A stretch of DNA of 40,142 bases, taken from the NCBI GenBank assembly GCA_028293725.1, contig JAQGOE010000291.1, positions 1 through 40,142 on the forward strand, read 5' to 3'. The stretch comes from Gammaproteobacteria bacterium (GTDB lineage Bacteria > Pseudomonadota > Gammaproteobacteria > Steroidobacterales > Steroidobacteraceae). A program made the position numbers and the translations under genes. Under the pieces are notes generated by a model. That model searched no databases, had not been told where the DNA came from, and was given only the letters and a program-made list of their open reading frames with translations. Positions 26,592 through 35,677 of this stretch are shown here, one piece after another. Each line of letters starts with the position of its first letter. Position 1 is the stretch's first letter.

Positions 26592-27530
26592 ATGACCTCA
26601 AGATTGGACCTGCAGACTCTGCATCTGTTCACGACGGTGGCCACTGTTCGCAACATCGCTAAGGCGGCCGAACAGGAACACATCGCGGCGTCCGCTGTTA
26701 GCAAGCGTATCTCGGAGTTGGAAGACGCGCTCGCCACGACGCTGTTCTACAGATTGCGACGCGGCGTCGAGCTCGCTCCCGCCGGACAGGCGCTACTGCA
26801 TCACACGACTGCCATCTTCCGCAGCATCGATCGCTTGAAGAGCGACATGGCAGAGTACGCGCAAGGCGTGCGCGGACATGTGCGGATGATGGCCAACCTG
26901 ACATCCATCATGCAGTTTCTCACCAAGGACCTCAGTACTTTTGCTATCGCCCATCCGGAGATCAAGATCGATCTCACCGAGTCGTCTACTCCCGCCATCG
27001 TCAAGGCCGTCTCTGACGGACTGGTCGATTTCGGGATCATTGCCGACGTGCGGGTCAAAGCACCCGGGGACATCGCTCCGGGACTGGCTCTCGAGAACTA
27101 CAGGCACGACAAGATGGCGGTGGTTGTACCGGCCGGCCATCCGCTGAGTAAAAAGAAGTCGGTTGGGTTTCGCGAGGCCGCCGAATACGACTTTGTTGGA
27201 CTGCACGCCCATGGCGGATGGGAGACGCTGATGATGAATGCGGCGCAGGCGGCGGGCTGCTCGCTGCGAATCCGCATTCGGGTGCCCAGTTATGATGCAA
27301 TGTTGCGCCTGGTGGAGGCGGGTCTGGGCATCACGATTGTGCCCCCGGGGGCTTGTGCCTCGCATGATCGCGATCAGATCCGCGTCATCCGGCTGGCCGA
27401 GGCCTGGGCCGAGCGCACTTTGAAAATCTGCTATCGCGACCTCAAGCTGCTTCCCGTCACCGCACGGATGCTCATAGAGCACCTGCGCGCGGAAACGGAA
27501 TCACACGAGACCTCTAGAAGGTTGCCTTGA
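26592..27530 (+). CDS. LysR-family transcriptional regulator
   Basis: The 312-residue protein is full length for the family. The winged helix-turn-helix is in residues 1-60 (LDLQTLHLFTTVATVRNIAK, AAEQEHIAASAVSKRISELE, then LFYRLRRGVELAPAGQ). The effector-binding domain (residues about 90-300) shows the VSDGLVDFGIIADV and VEAGLGITIVPPGA strands. The ATG at 26592 fits the usual N-terminus; GGGGGG lies about 10 bases before it. It follows the CoA-transferase after 96 bases on the same strand, with a LysR box in that gap and a second matching box before the lyase operon, so it most likely controls the lyase, CoA-transferase and MFS genes. Its 3' end overlaps the convergent TonB receptor by 17 bases. 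Confidence 0.92.
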   Translation: MTSRLDLQTLHLFTTVATVRNIAKAAEQEHIAASAVSKRISELEDALATTLFYRLRRGVELAPAGQALLHHTTAIFRSIDRLKSDMAEYAQGVRGHVRMMANLTSIMQFLTKDLSTFAIAHPEIKIDLTESSTPAIVKAVSDGLVDFGIIADVRVKAPGDIAPGLALENYRHDKMAVVVPAGHPLSKKKSVGFREAAEYDFVGLHAHGGWETLMMNAAQAAGCSLRIRIRVPSYDAMLRLVEAGLGITIVPPGACASHDRDQIRVIRLAEAWAERTLKICYRDLKLLPVTARMLIEHLRAETESHETSRRLP

Positions 27531-30500
27531 TGCCGGCGAAGTACTGGCGACCCAGAATATCGTAAGTGGCAGGGTCCGTCGTCAAGGGCGCGCCGCTGAC
27601 CAGGGGCGGGATCTTGTCAGCAAGGTTGGTCACGCCCGCATTGAGTTGCACGTGACTACCGATGCTCCAGCTTGCGTCGAGATCGAAATAGTTATACGCG
27701 GGAACCCCCGGAGTCGTTGCCGTCGGCGATACGATCCGGTCCTGGTGCACCATGCCTCCGATGAACCGCCAGTGCAGCCCCGCACCGATGGGACCGCGCC
27801 GCCATCCCAGTGATGTATTGGCCTTCCAGTGTGGATGGGCTATGTCGTTGCTGACCGCACTGTTGCCGATGCTGCCCGCGAAGTTGAGCGCCGGCGTGCC
27901 AGGGAGGCTGGAGACGTCGAACGAGCGGGTGTAGGTCACGAGTGAGTTCAACCTGATCGAGCCTGCCCCATCGGATAGACCGAGCGCCCCGAGCCCGAAA
28001 CCCCAGTCGGCCTGGAAGTCAATGCCGTCGGTCTTGTAAGTGGCGAGATTCAACAGCAGCTGCCTGCCCAAGATGATGCTGCCGTTCGAGCTGTCACGGG
28101 TGATCAACTGACAGTAGACATTGGAATTCGAATAGCCCGGGTTGCTCGTGCCGTCCACGTTGAAGCAGCGCTGCAGGATGTCCGACAAGGCGATCGAGCC
28201 GATCGCGTCGGCGATCTTGATCCGGAAGTAGTCGATCGACAGGTTCAGCGTACGGGCGAGCGGGCTGTCGAAAGCCGGCGCCCATACGCCGCCAAAGGAG
28301 TAGGTGTCGGCCGTTTCCGGTTTGAGGTTCACGTTGCCGCCGGACTGGCCGGCGATCGAGGACAAGCCATAGGTATAGTTTCCGATCAGGCCGGCCGGCA
28401 CTCCCTGAGCCTGACACAGCGCAATCACTTTGGAAGCATCGGCGCCGCTGCGGAAGAATCCATTTACGTCGCAAGGATCCCCCGTCACGAGCGGATGTCC
28501 GGGCGATGGCGGCGTGCCGGTGGGCAGTTGGGAGGTGATTGTCGGTGCAAACAGCTCCCCGAGACTGGGGGCACGGATGGCGCGCTCGTAGCCTCCGCGC
28601 AAGTGCACGGATGAAACCGGCTGCCAATTCATGTCGATCTTGTAGGTGTTGACTCCTCCAAAGCGGTCGTAGTTCGAACGCCGGTAGCCCAGGTCGAATG
28701 ACAGCGCCTCGACCAACGGCAGTTTGGCGAGCACAGGCACCAGCAGTTCGGAATAGACCTCGCGCACGATCGTCGAGCCCGCCGTCGGCGTGATGAGATC
28801 GAAAGCGTAGCTGTCCGAGAGCGCGAGGTTGTCGTCCGGGCGATAGTCGAAGGTATCCTCCCTGTAGTCTGCGCCCAACGCGAAGCGCAGGTCGCCGGCC
28901 GGCAGGCTGAGGAGCTTGCCCTGGATGGTGCCGACGAAGTTCTTTTCATCCATGCTGTTGACGTTGTGATTCTGGCGGCCCGCGAACTCCAGACAGGCCG
29001 GCGGAATGCCGTTGACTCCGAACGGGTTGTATTCGGTCGCCGGCGTCGCCCCCGGCTGCTGCCAGCCGACACAGCTGCCTTTTCCCCTGTTGCTCGTGTA
29101 GTTGACCGTGCCATTCAACATCGCGGCGTACGCGGACTGGCTCGCATCGTCGTTTTGAACGTTGTTCAGGGTATTCTTGCCATAAGATGCGTACACATCC
29201 CAGCTCAAGTCACTGACTCCGAGCTCGCCCTTGAGTCCCGCGGTCGCCTGGTACACCGAGTACTCGAACGATTCGACGCGGTTGCCCAGCTCCACCAGTT
29301 GTTTGAAGTAGGTGAACGGCGCGGTGGGGTTGGGTCGGGAATTGAGGATCGTGAGCAGATCGGCGGGAATCAGGGGATTGGCCATGCCGTTGAGCACCAC
29401 GGGAATCGTCATTGCACGCGCACTCAGCGCGAACCCCGGCGCGGTCTCGTCCCGCGCCGTCGAGTTCATGAACTGCAACTGGGCGTAGGCGGAGATGTTG
29501 TCGGTCAGTTCGTAACTGCCGCGGCCGAACAGGTTGTACTTTTTCAGCGGGACCTGGAGATCGAAGTACTGGCCGTTGACGACGCTCACCTGTGTTCCAT
29601 TGTTCGTGAGTGCCACGGCCGGCGCACCCACGCCGCGGTAGTTCTGCACCGGACCGAACTGGTCCGTGAAGATCGTGCCCCCGGTGTTGACACCAATCGC
29701 GCCCGGATAAGCGCCGCTACCAGGGAGCTGAGTCGTCCCGGGATAGCCTGGCAGCACACTATTCACCGCCGCGATGGTCGGCGAGTTCGCGCTCGGCGCC
29801 AGAATACCCTCTTGCGGGATATTAACGCTGCGGATGTTGGCGAAAAACGGCCGGTCGCGCCCGTGCACGACGCTGCGATCCGAATAGTCGAGGGCTAGGA
29901 GCACGTTACCGCGATGCTCGGCGACATCGGTACCGATAATGATGCTGGCGAGATCGTTGCTTCCGTCCCCGTGGGTAGTGCCCCCGCGCTGGTAGCTGAA
30001 CTCGGCACCGTTGAATTTCTGACGCAGCTTGAAGTTGATGACTCCCGCAACCGCATCCGAGCCATAGACCGCCGAGGCGCCGCCGGTGATCACCTCCACA
30101 TTCTCGATCATGGACATCGGAATGGTGTTGAGGTCAACGGACCCGTCCGGGTTTGACGGCTGCAAGCGCCGCCCGTCGAGCAGGACCAGGGCTCGGTTTG
30201 AGCCGAGGCCGCGCAGATCGCCATACGCCTGGCCACCCCCGAATCCGGTGGCGCCCTGGACGTCGCCGGTCTCCGTCTGACCTTGGGCGGCGGCAAACTG
30301 CGGCAACTCTCCGAGGGCTCGATCCAGTGTCGGCTGTCCGGCAGCGGTCAGCGATGAGTGATCGATTGTCGCGATCGGAGTGTCGGCAACGGTATTGCGT
30401 CGTGAGATCAAGGACCCGGTGATGACCACCTCTGCCAGAGGACTCTCTGGGCTCGGCGCCGCCGTAGCGGTGGAAGCCGCAGGCTCGGACTCACTCGTCT

Positions 30501-30633
30501 GGGCCAGTGCGGCAATCGGCGCAACTGCGCAGACGATGAGACCAACGACGACCCACGGCTTGAGCCCAGCGGCTGCACTCCGCGGTTCGCACGCGCCGAT
30601 ATGGATGTTTTTGACGATGTTATTCGAGACCAT
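27514..30633 (-). CDS. large TonB-dependent outer-membrane receptor
   Basis: The 1039-residue protein is an active importer of the outer membrane, energised by TonB. It has a signal peptide (hydrophobic residues about 26-44, ending ALAQ), a Pro/Ala-rich spacer, a TonB-box-like EVVITGS near residue 68, and a plug domain of about 120 residues containing LRGLGSNRALVLLDGRR, VEVITGGASAVYGSDAVAGVINF. The long beta-barrel ends in YFAGIKATF with the terminal Phe needed for outer-membrane insertion. The LNAGVTNLADKIPP block is typical of the large oar-like/oligomer receptors. GAGGGGGAGGGG lies 5 bases before the ATG. The substrate is unknown; its position next to the acid-catabolism module makes a related ligand possible. 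Confidence 0.93.
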   Translation of the reverse strand: MVSNNIVKNIHIGACEPRSAAAGLKPWVVVGLIVCAVAPIAALAQTSESEPAASTATAAPSPESPLAEVVITGSLISRRNTVADTPIATIDHSSLTAAGQPTLDRALGELPQFAAAQGQTETGDVQGATGFGGGQAYGDLRGLGSNRALVLLDGRRLQPSNPDGSVDLNTIPMSMIENVEVITGGASAVYGSDAVAGVINFKLRQKFNGAEFSYQRGGTTHGDGSNDLASIIIGTDVAEHRGNVLLALDYSDRSVVHGRDRPFFANIRSVNIPQEGILAPSANSPTIAAVNSVLPGYPGTTQLPGSGAYPGAIGVNTGGTIFTDQFGPVQNYRGVGAPAVALTNNGTQVSVVNGQYFDLQVPLKKYNLFGRGSYELTDNISAYAQLQFMNSTARDETAPGFALSARAMTIPVVLNGMANPLIPADLLTILNSRPNPTAPFTYFKQLVELGNRVESFEYSVYQATAGLKGELGVSDLSWDVYASYGKNTLNNVQNDDASQSAYAAMLNGTVNYTSNRGKGSCVGWQQPGATPATEYNPFGVNGIPPACLEFAGRQNHNVNSMDEKNFVGTIQGKLLSLPAGDLRFALGADYREDTFDYRPDDNLALSDSYAFDLITPTAGSTIVREVYSELLVPVLAKLPLVEALSFDLGYRRSNYDRFGGVNTYKIDMNWQPVSSVHLRGGYERAIRAPSLGELFAPTITSQLPTGTPPSPGHPLVTGDPCDVNGFFRSGADASKVIALCQAQGVPAGLIGNYTYGLSSIAGQSGGNVNLKPETADTYSFGGVWAPAFDSPLARTLNLSIDYFRIKIADAIGSIALSDILQRCFNVDGTSNPGYSNSNVYCQLITRDSSNGSIILGRQLLLNLATYKTDGIDFQADWGFGLGALGLSDGAGSIRLNSLVTYTRSFDVSSLPGTPALNFAGSIGNSAVSNDIAHPHWKANTSLGWRRGPIGAGLHWRFIGGMVHQDRIVSPTATTPGVPAYNYFDLDASWSIGSHVQLNAGVTNLADKIPPLVSGAPLTTDPATYDILGRQYFAGIKATF

Positions 30634-30952
30634 GTCCCCCTCCCCCTCAAGTGACCGCTCGTGGGCTTAATCACTCCCGGTACTACCCGATATGGTCCAT
30701 CGGGCTCGTACCGATTTGCATGTTATGGAGGGGTCCATCACTTGACGAGTGGTGATTTGCGAGCCTTGCCGTCGTGGCCTGCGACGGCAACATCCAGTGG
30801 CCGGTAACGAGGCTTTCATTTGGCCGGTACCTTGCCTATGTGTCCCAGACTCGCTGCAGTGACGTAGGTGTCGCGTCGAAGTGGCAGGAGTGATTACGCG
30901 GCGCTATTGCTTGCGATACTATTCCGGGCATGGTGTTAGACGAAACTATCCT
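30634..30952. promoter_or_regulatory. intergenic region with a three-half-site array upstream of the TonB receptor
   Basis: No gene is visible here. At 30687-30715 three alternating half-sites occur with constant spacing: CCGAT, seven bases, ATCGG, seven bases, CCGAT. The first pair extends to a perfect six-base dyad CCCGAT/ATCGGG (30686-30704). The array lies about 55-80 bases before the receptor start on the minus strand. An imperfect ATCAC/GTGAT pair occurs near 30740. No convincing -35/-10 pair was found. Confidence 0.45.
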
Positions 30953-31699
30953 GTGATTTTTCGGTATACCCGTTGGCTCGTCACCCTCCTTTGCATGACG
31001 CCCGCGTTTGCGTCAGCTGTCGAGTGTTCGGAAATTCAATTTCAAGGCACGCGCTCCACTATTTGCCGGGTAGACCTGCGTACGGACCACCTGCAATTGT
31101 TTCTCAACGACGAGTCCGGCAAGCCGTTCACCTCATTTCGGCGAGTTGCCCAGTCGCTGGCAGCACACGACCAACAATTGGCCTTCGCCATGAACGCCGG
31201 CATGTATCGTGAGGATTATTCAGCCGTTGGCCTCCTCGTCATGGATGGCCACCAGGTTCACCGTCTCAACCTCGCCTCCGGCTTCGGAAATTTCTATCTG
31301 AAACCCAATGGCGTCTTCGTTCTCTCGGCGTCCGGTGCCCGCATCATCGAAAGCTCCGAGTACCGTTCGTTGCCGGAGCCCGCGATTTTGGCGACACAGT
31401 CCGGGCCGCTGCTGCTGCACGCCGGTCAGATCAATCCCAACCTCAGTCCCCAGGGCACCTCGAAGCTGATTCGCAACGGAGTGGGCGTCGTCAGTGCGCA
31501 TGAAGTCGTGTTTGCGATCAGCGAAGACCCGATCAACTTTTACGACTTCACCCTTCTATTCCGCGATCGGCTCAAGTGTGGTGATGCGCTCTATTTGGAC
31601 GGGAACGTGTCCAGCCTGTATTCCAGAGGTCTAGGGCGCGACGACGAACGAGTACCCCTCGGCCCTATCGTGGGCATAACGATGTCCTTACCGAAGTAA
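30953..31699 (+). CDS. phosphodiester glycosidase (DUF2233/NAGPA-like) family protein, exported
   Basis: The 248-residue protein matches the phosphodiester glycosidase domain, whose animal member NAGPA uncovers mannose-6-phosphate by removing GlcNAc from a phosphodiester. Visible family blocks are AFAMNAGMYREDYSAVGLLV (residues about 79-98), KPNGVFVL, a QSGPLLLHAGQ strand and LYLDGNVSSLYSRG near the end, which carries the conserved Asp-Gly and Ser. The GTG at 30953 gives a clean signal peptide (FRYTRWLVTLLCMTPAFASA); the frame is open to a GTG at 30881, which would add 24 residues, and neither has a good ribosome site. The 3' end overlaps the convergent methyltransferase by 12 bases. The natural substrate is unknown. 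Confidence 0.78.
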   Translation: MIFRYTRWLVTLLCMTPAFASAVECSEIQFQGTRSTICRVDLRTDHLQLFLNDESGKPFTSFRRVAQSLAAHDQQLAFAMNAGMYREDYSAVGLLVMDGHQVHRLNLASGFGNFYLKPNGVFVLSASGARIIESSEYRSLPEPAILATQSGPLLLHAGQINPNLSPQGTSKLIRNGVGVVSAHEVVFAISEDPINFYDFTLLFRDRLKCGDALYLDGNVSSLYSRGLGRDDERVPLGPIVGITMSLPK

Positions 31700-32551
31700 T
31701 TCATTCCGGGCCAGTACGATCCAAACGGCGGCAGGCATGCGTATGCCGTTCGGGGTCGAAAACTGTGACAGCGAGTCTCGCACTGCGCCGCGGACACGAT
31801 CCGCGTACTCAGGATGCTCACGAACCGCAGCGCCTAGCGGACCCACTTTCAATCCCAGGGCAACGGTTTGCTCTAAATCGGCACCGCCGATCCGAGTATC
31901 GAACGGGTTTATCGCCAGTGACCCGAATCCGGCTTCGCTCAGAATATTGCGTATGCGATTGGCGTCGGCAAACGCGAACGGTCCTGGCAACGTCGGATCC
32001 GACGGCGCAATGGGTGGAATGAACGGCAGCGCTGCGTCCATCGGAGCTTTCATCCATGGATTCTCGTTGAGCGCCCGCCAGCACACGAAGCCAAGTCGGC
32101 CTCCTGGCTTTAACGACGCACGGATATTGGCAAAGGCAGTCACGGGCTCGCTGAAGAACATCACCCCGAAACGCGAGAAAGCCGCGTCGAATACCCCCTG
32201 CCCAAGGTCTTCGCTTTGGGCGTCGAGTTGCCGAAAATCCGGCCGTCTGACCGCGATGGGAAGCGAGCGTTGACGCGCAATCGCAAGCATTGGTATCGAG
32301 ATGTCGACGCCAACGACGCCGCCGCTGGGTCCCACCCGGGCAGCCAGATCCAGCGACGTCTGACCACAGCCACAGCCGATATCTACGATGTGTTCACCCG
32401 TCACCGGCGCAAGGAGGCGCAGTGCCTCGAGACCCAGCGGCTCAATCTGGGCGTCGAGCTCTGTCTGTAACTGCGCCCAGGTTTGGCCGGCCGTTGCATT
32501 CCAATAGTCGATCTGCGCGGAGTTCAACGAAGGTCCCGACGAGTGCGGCAT
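31688..32551 (-). CDS. class I SAM-dependent methyltransferase
   Basis: The 287-residue Rossmann-fold methyltransferase has motif I as VDIGCGCGQTSLDLA (about residues 55-69), the acidic ribose-binding residue in VVGVDIS, motif II/post II in FDAAFSRFGVMFF, and the LKPGGRLGFVCW strand that defines the UbiE/methyltransferase-11 type. The acceptor cannot be predicted. The ATG at 32551 has only a weak GGGAAA ribosome site. Upstream, 32552-32819 contains no recognisable gene. It converges with the phosphodiester glycosidase gene. Confidence 0.88.
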   Translation of the reverse strand: MPHSSGPSLNSAQIDYWNATAGQTWAQLQTELDAQIEPLGLEALRLLAPVTGEHIVDIGCGCGQTSLDLAARVGPSGGVVGVDISIPMLAIARQRSLPIAVRRPDFRQLDAQSEDLGQGVFDAAFSRFGVMFFSEPVTAFANIRASLKPGGRLGFVCWRALNENPWMKAPMDAALPFIPPIAPSDPTLPGPFAFADANRIRNILSEAGFGSLAINPFDTRIGGADLEQTVALGLKVGPLGAAVREHPEYADRVRGAVRDSLSQFSTPNGIRMPAAVWIVLARNELLR

Positions 32552-32819
32552 GATATTTCCCGGATCAGGGCAGTGGCGACATAACGAGCGGAGTATATCG
32601 GCCTCTCAAGCGTTGAACGTCCGAATTCGTGGTCACCGAGCGCCGAGCGGAACAGCAGGCGCGCTTTCGCCGACTCGACCGGATTCCCATCAAGCCCGAG
32701 CGTGATCTGGCGCCGTCGCAGCTGATCCCCTCCCCTGTGTCCAGGCTGGCGGCGAGCAACGGGAGCATTCTCGTGGAGCGACCTCGGCATATTGAACTGG
32801 AAATAACGAGAATAACCCG

Positions 32820-33155
32820 TCACACCGCCCGTGTCGGCTCGATCAGCACGAAAAACAACTCGGCGTCCTCGAGCGCCGTAGTCGCGTGCGGGTCGCCAGG
32901 CGATCCGACGATGCAATCGCCGGGACCTGCTTCGAATCGCACCGCCTCTGTCTCTATCAACACCCGCCCCGTCAGAACGAACGCGACTTCGTGTCGGGAG
33001 TTGGTATGGAGTCCGGTCGTCGGACTGCGGACGTCGCGGCCGAATCGCACGACGCCGCATTCGATCCGCCTCGTTGGATTCGCGTCGATGGACGCCAGTA
33101 TTTCCAGCGCATACGGCCCCGTGAGCGGCGTTGATTTGCGCAGATACGTGCTCAT
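32820..33155 (-). CDS. small cupin-domain protein
   Basis: The 111-residue protein is a single conserved beta-barrel. Cupin motif 1 is seen as LHTNSRHEVAFVLTGRVLIE (two His and a Glu as possible metal ligands) and motif 2 as AGPGDCIVGSPGDPHATT with the final His. Such small cupins act as sugar or amino-acid derivative binding proteins, isomerases or dioxygenases; no specific activity can be given. It is divergent from the TonB receptor of the hyu cluster, and a second small cupin lies inside that cluster. AGGGGG lies 11 bases before the ATG. An alternative minus-strand frame over the same region shows no family signal. Confidence 0.78.
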   Translation of the reverse strand: MSTYLRKSTPLTGPYALEILASIDANPTRRIECGVVRFGRDVRSPTTGLHTNSRHEVAFVLTGRVLIETEAVRFEAGPGDCIVGSPGDPHATTALEDAELFFVLIEPTRAV

Positions 33156-33298
33156 CGCCAGGCATGCCCCCTGCGCGTTAACGGTGCGCGACGGTGGCGG
33201 CGGTGGGCGATAGCGGTGCGATCGGAATGGGGCACGGAGTCACCTTGGTGCGGATTTGCGTGGCAATCCGCGGCGGCCGGGGCGCGCAGCGGATTTTC

Positions 33299-33328
33299 TT
33301 GACGCTGTCAAAGAATTCATGATATCAA
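33299..33328 (+). promoter_or_regulatory. possible promoter/operator of the hyu-associated TonB receptor operon
   Basis: TTGACG (33299-33304) and TATCAA (33323-33328) are separated by 18 bases. The -35 box overlaps an inverted repeat TTGAC-GCT-GTCAA (33299-33311), and TGATATCA (33320-33327) is a second short palindrome at the -10 box. The region is much more AT-rich than its flanks. The XRE-cupin regulator two genes downstream is the natural candidate to bind here. Confidence 0.42.
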
Positions 33329-33372
33329 CATTTTCAGTATCTGAACAAATTCACAAAAAAGGGGTCCGCATC

Positions 33373-35628
33373 ATGGTTCGACTCTCCTTAGCGCGGTCGT
33401 CTGGCGCGCGGTCCGGTGTCGCAGCCGCCGTGGCCACCGCAATCGCCCTGGCGTCTGCTGCTGCCGCGGCGGCAGAGGTGGATGCGGACGCCGCCACTTT
33501 GGAGGAAGTTGTGGTAACTGCCCGGATGCGCGAGGAAAAGGTCATCGAGGTGCCGATCAGCGAGACGGTGCTGTCGTCGGCCCAGATTGCCGATGCGCGG
33601 ATGAACAACGTCGCGGATTTCGTGGCGCGGTCGCCGAACGTCAGCATCGTCGAAGCGCAGAACGTCGGAACCTCGTTCATGACGATTCGCGGCATCAGCC
33701 AGGTGCGCAACGGCGAGCCTCCTGTCGCGACCGTCGTCGACGGGGTCGAAATCGTCAACGCCGCGCAATTCACGCAGGAGCTGCTCGACATTCAGCAGAT
33801 CGAGGTGCTGCGGGGTCCCCAGGGAGCGATCTACGGCCGCAATGCCTCGGGCGGCGCCATCGTGATCACCACTAAACAGCCGACCAACGACTTTTCGGGG
33901 AAGGTGACGGTGGGCGGTGGTAACGGTGATGACAAAACGGCGGACGCCAGCCTGAGCGGCCCCATCATCGACGACAAGCTGTTGTTCAGGGTGAGCGCCC
34001 GTTATGTGGACCGCTCGGGATACATTGAAAATATCACCGTCGGTCAGCCGGTCGATCCCTACCGTGACCAGTCATACCGCACGCTCCTGAAGTGGCTCAT
34101 CGATGATGGCACCACGCTCGATCTACGCGTCAACGTGGACCGTGTGCGCGATGGCGCCAACAACTACGTATACCAGCCCGCTATCTTCGGGCCCGACGGC
34201 AAGTCGCTCGCGATCGGGCCGTTTCCGTTCGACTTTTCCGCCGCCGGGTTGAACGCGAACCGCACCGACATTCCCTACACACAGCGCTTTCTCGGCTATA
34301 ACAGCCGCGATATCGAGGAGGTGTCGGCGAAGTTCGATCACAAGTTCGCTTTCGGCACCCTGACCTACATTCCCTCGTTCAACAAGATCGAGGAGTTCCT
34401 CAGCACCAAGCAGTATCCCTATACCGCCGGTCTTTCGCAGGTCACTCTGATCGGGCCGGTGGATGGCACCTCGACCCAGTACACGCTGGTGAACGCCTGG
34501 AGCCAGGAGCTGCGCCTCGCATCGCCCTCCGATCAGAAGCTGCAGTGGCTGGTGGGCGGGTACTACCTCCACACCAACCGCTTCATCTCGACGTCCACCG
34601 GTCAGGACCTGGGGAATCCCCTGATTCCCCTCGAGAAGTCGCCTGCCTTCAACAGCGTGACGAATCCGACACTGAGCTGGGATGCGGACGACAACACAAA
34701 CAAGGCGTTTGCCGTATTCGGCAATTCGAGCTACGACATCACCGACAAGCTGGAAGCGGCCTTCGCTCTTCGGTATGACCAGGACAAACGGCAGCAGCGG
34801 GTATCGACCCAGCAGACCGGTGGCGAGCCCGGTGCCATCAATGAGGTGACGTTCTCGAAGACGCAGCCCAAGGTCAGCCTGCGATACAACGTGGATGATT
34901 CAATGTCCGTGTACGGGTCCTGGGGCATTGGCTTCCGCAGCGGCCAGTTCAACCAGAATGGCACTGGCGCGGCGGCGGCGCAGATCGGCCTGCCGGGCGT
35001 GAGCGATGTACTCGGGGCCGAGGAAACGCGAACCGTTGAAGTCGGTATGAAGAGCGAATGGCTGGATCGCCGTCTGCACGTCGACGCTTCCGTCTTCCAG
35101 ACACATCAGACGAATGCGCCCTACTTCGTGTTCGTTGGTGCGATCACCGCGCAGATCCTGGTCGCCATCGACAAAGTCGACCTGTATGGAGGTGAAGTCT
35201 CCGTCACCGGAAACCTGGCACCGGGCCTGGATGCCTACGTCGGCTACGGCTATACGCACAGTGAGATCAAGCGGTACTCCCTCGATCCGGCGGATGTCGG
35301 CAATCGGGCTCCCTATGTGCCGAACGAGACAGTCGATGCGGGCTTGCAGTACAAAGTCGCGGTCAGCACGGCTTTGCGACTGGTGGCGCGTGGAGACTAC
35401 CAGCGGCTGGGTGACCAGTACTGGGACCCGGAGGATTCCACGGACCGTAAGCCGGTAGACCTGCTCAGCGCGCGGCTCGGGCTGGAGACCCTGGATGGCC
35501 ACTGGTCGGTAATGGGAACCATCAACAATCTGACCAACAAGCGCTACAACGCCGAATGGGTCGGCGGCGGCTTTGCCGAGCTGGCCCCGCCGCGCACCTG
35601 GGTGGTCGAAGCCAGTTATCGCTTCTGA
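33373..35628 (+). CDS. TonB-dependent outer-membrane receptor
   Basis: From the ATG at 33373 the protein has 751 residues. It has a signal peptide rich in Ala (cleavage near SAAAAAAE), a TonB-box segment LEEVVVTARMREE, a plug domain (NVADFVARSPNVSI, FMTIRGISQVRN, QQIEVLRGPQGAIYGRNASG) and a 22-strand-type barrel ending in VVEASYRF with terminal Phe. It resembles the Fe-siderophore/vitamin-type group common in catabolic clusters of sphingomonads and Steroidobacter-like bacteria. The frame is open 39 codons upstream, but GGGG lies 8 bases before the chosen start, which directly begins the signal peptide. The XRE-cupin gene follows after 49 bases, so it leads the putative hyu operon. Confidence 0.93.
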   Translation: MVRLSLARSSGARSGVAAAVATAIALASAAAAAAEVDADAATLEEVVVTARMREEKVIEVPISETVLSSAQIADARMNNVADFVARSPNVSIVEAQNVGTSFMTIRGISQVRNGEPPVATVVDGVEIVNAAQFTQELLDIQQIEVLRGPQGAIYGRNASGGAIVITTKQPTNDFSGKVTVGGGNGDDKTADASLSGPIIDDKLLFRVSARYVDRSGYIENITVGQPVDPYRDQSYRTLLKWLIDDGTTLDLRVNVDRVRDGANNYVYQPAIFGPDGKSLAIGPFPFDFSAAGLNANRTDIPYTQRFLGYNSRDIEEVSAKFDHKFAFGTLTYIPSFNKIEEFLSTKQYPYTAGLSQVTLIGPVDGTSTQYTLVNAWSQELRLASPSDQKLQWLVGGYYLHTNRFISTSTGQDLGNPLIPLEKSPAFNSVTNPTLSWDADDNTNKAFAVFGNSSYDITDKLEAAFALRYDQDKRQQRVSTQQTGGEPGAINEVTFSKTQPKVSLRYNVDDSMSVYGSWGIGFRSGQFNQNGTGAAAAQIGLPGVSDVLGAEETRTVEVGMKSEWLDRRLHVDASVFQTHQTNAPYFVFVGAITAQILVAIDKVDLYGGEVSVTGNLAPGLDAYVGYGYTHSEIKRYSLDPADVGNRAPYVPNETVDAGLQYKVAVSTALRLVARGDYQRLGDQYWDPEDSTDRKPVDLLSARLGLETLDGHWSVMGTINNLTNKRYNAEWVGGGFAELAPPRTWVVEASYRF

Positions 35629-35677
35629 GGATGTTGAGGGATGATGGCGATCTTCAAGTCGGAAGAGGGGAGCGGAT

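Noticed and set aside
30861..30874. 14-base sequence GACGTAGGTGTCGC shared with tRNA-Pro (18110-18123), possible attachment-site remnant
   Set aside because: A match of this length is expected a few times by chance in 40 kb, it covers the anticodon/variable part rather than the 3' end, and no integrase is present.
32524..33165. 213-codon minus-strand frame overlapping the cupin gene
   Set aside because: The other frame gives a clear cupin with both motifs; this one is Arg-rich with no family pattern.
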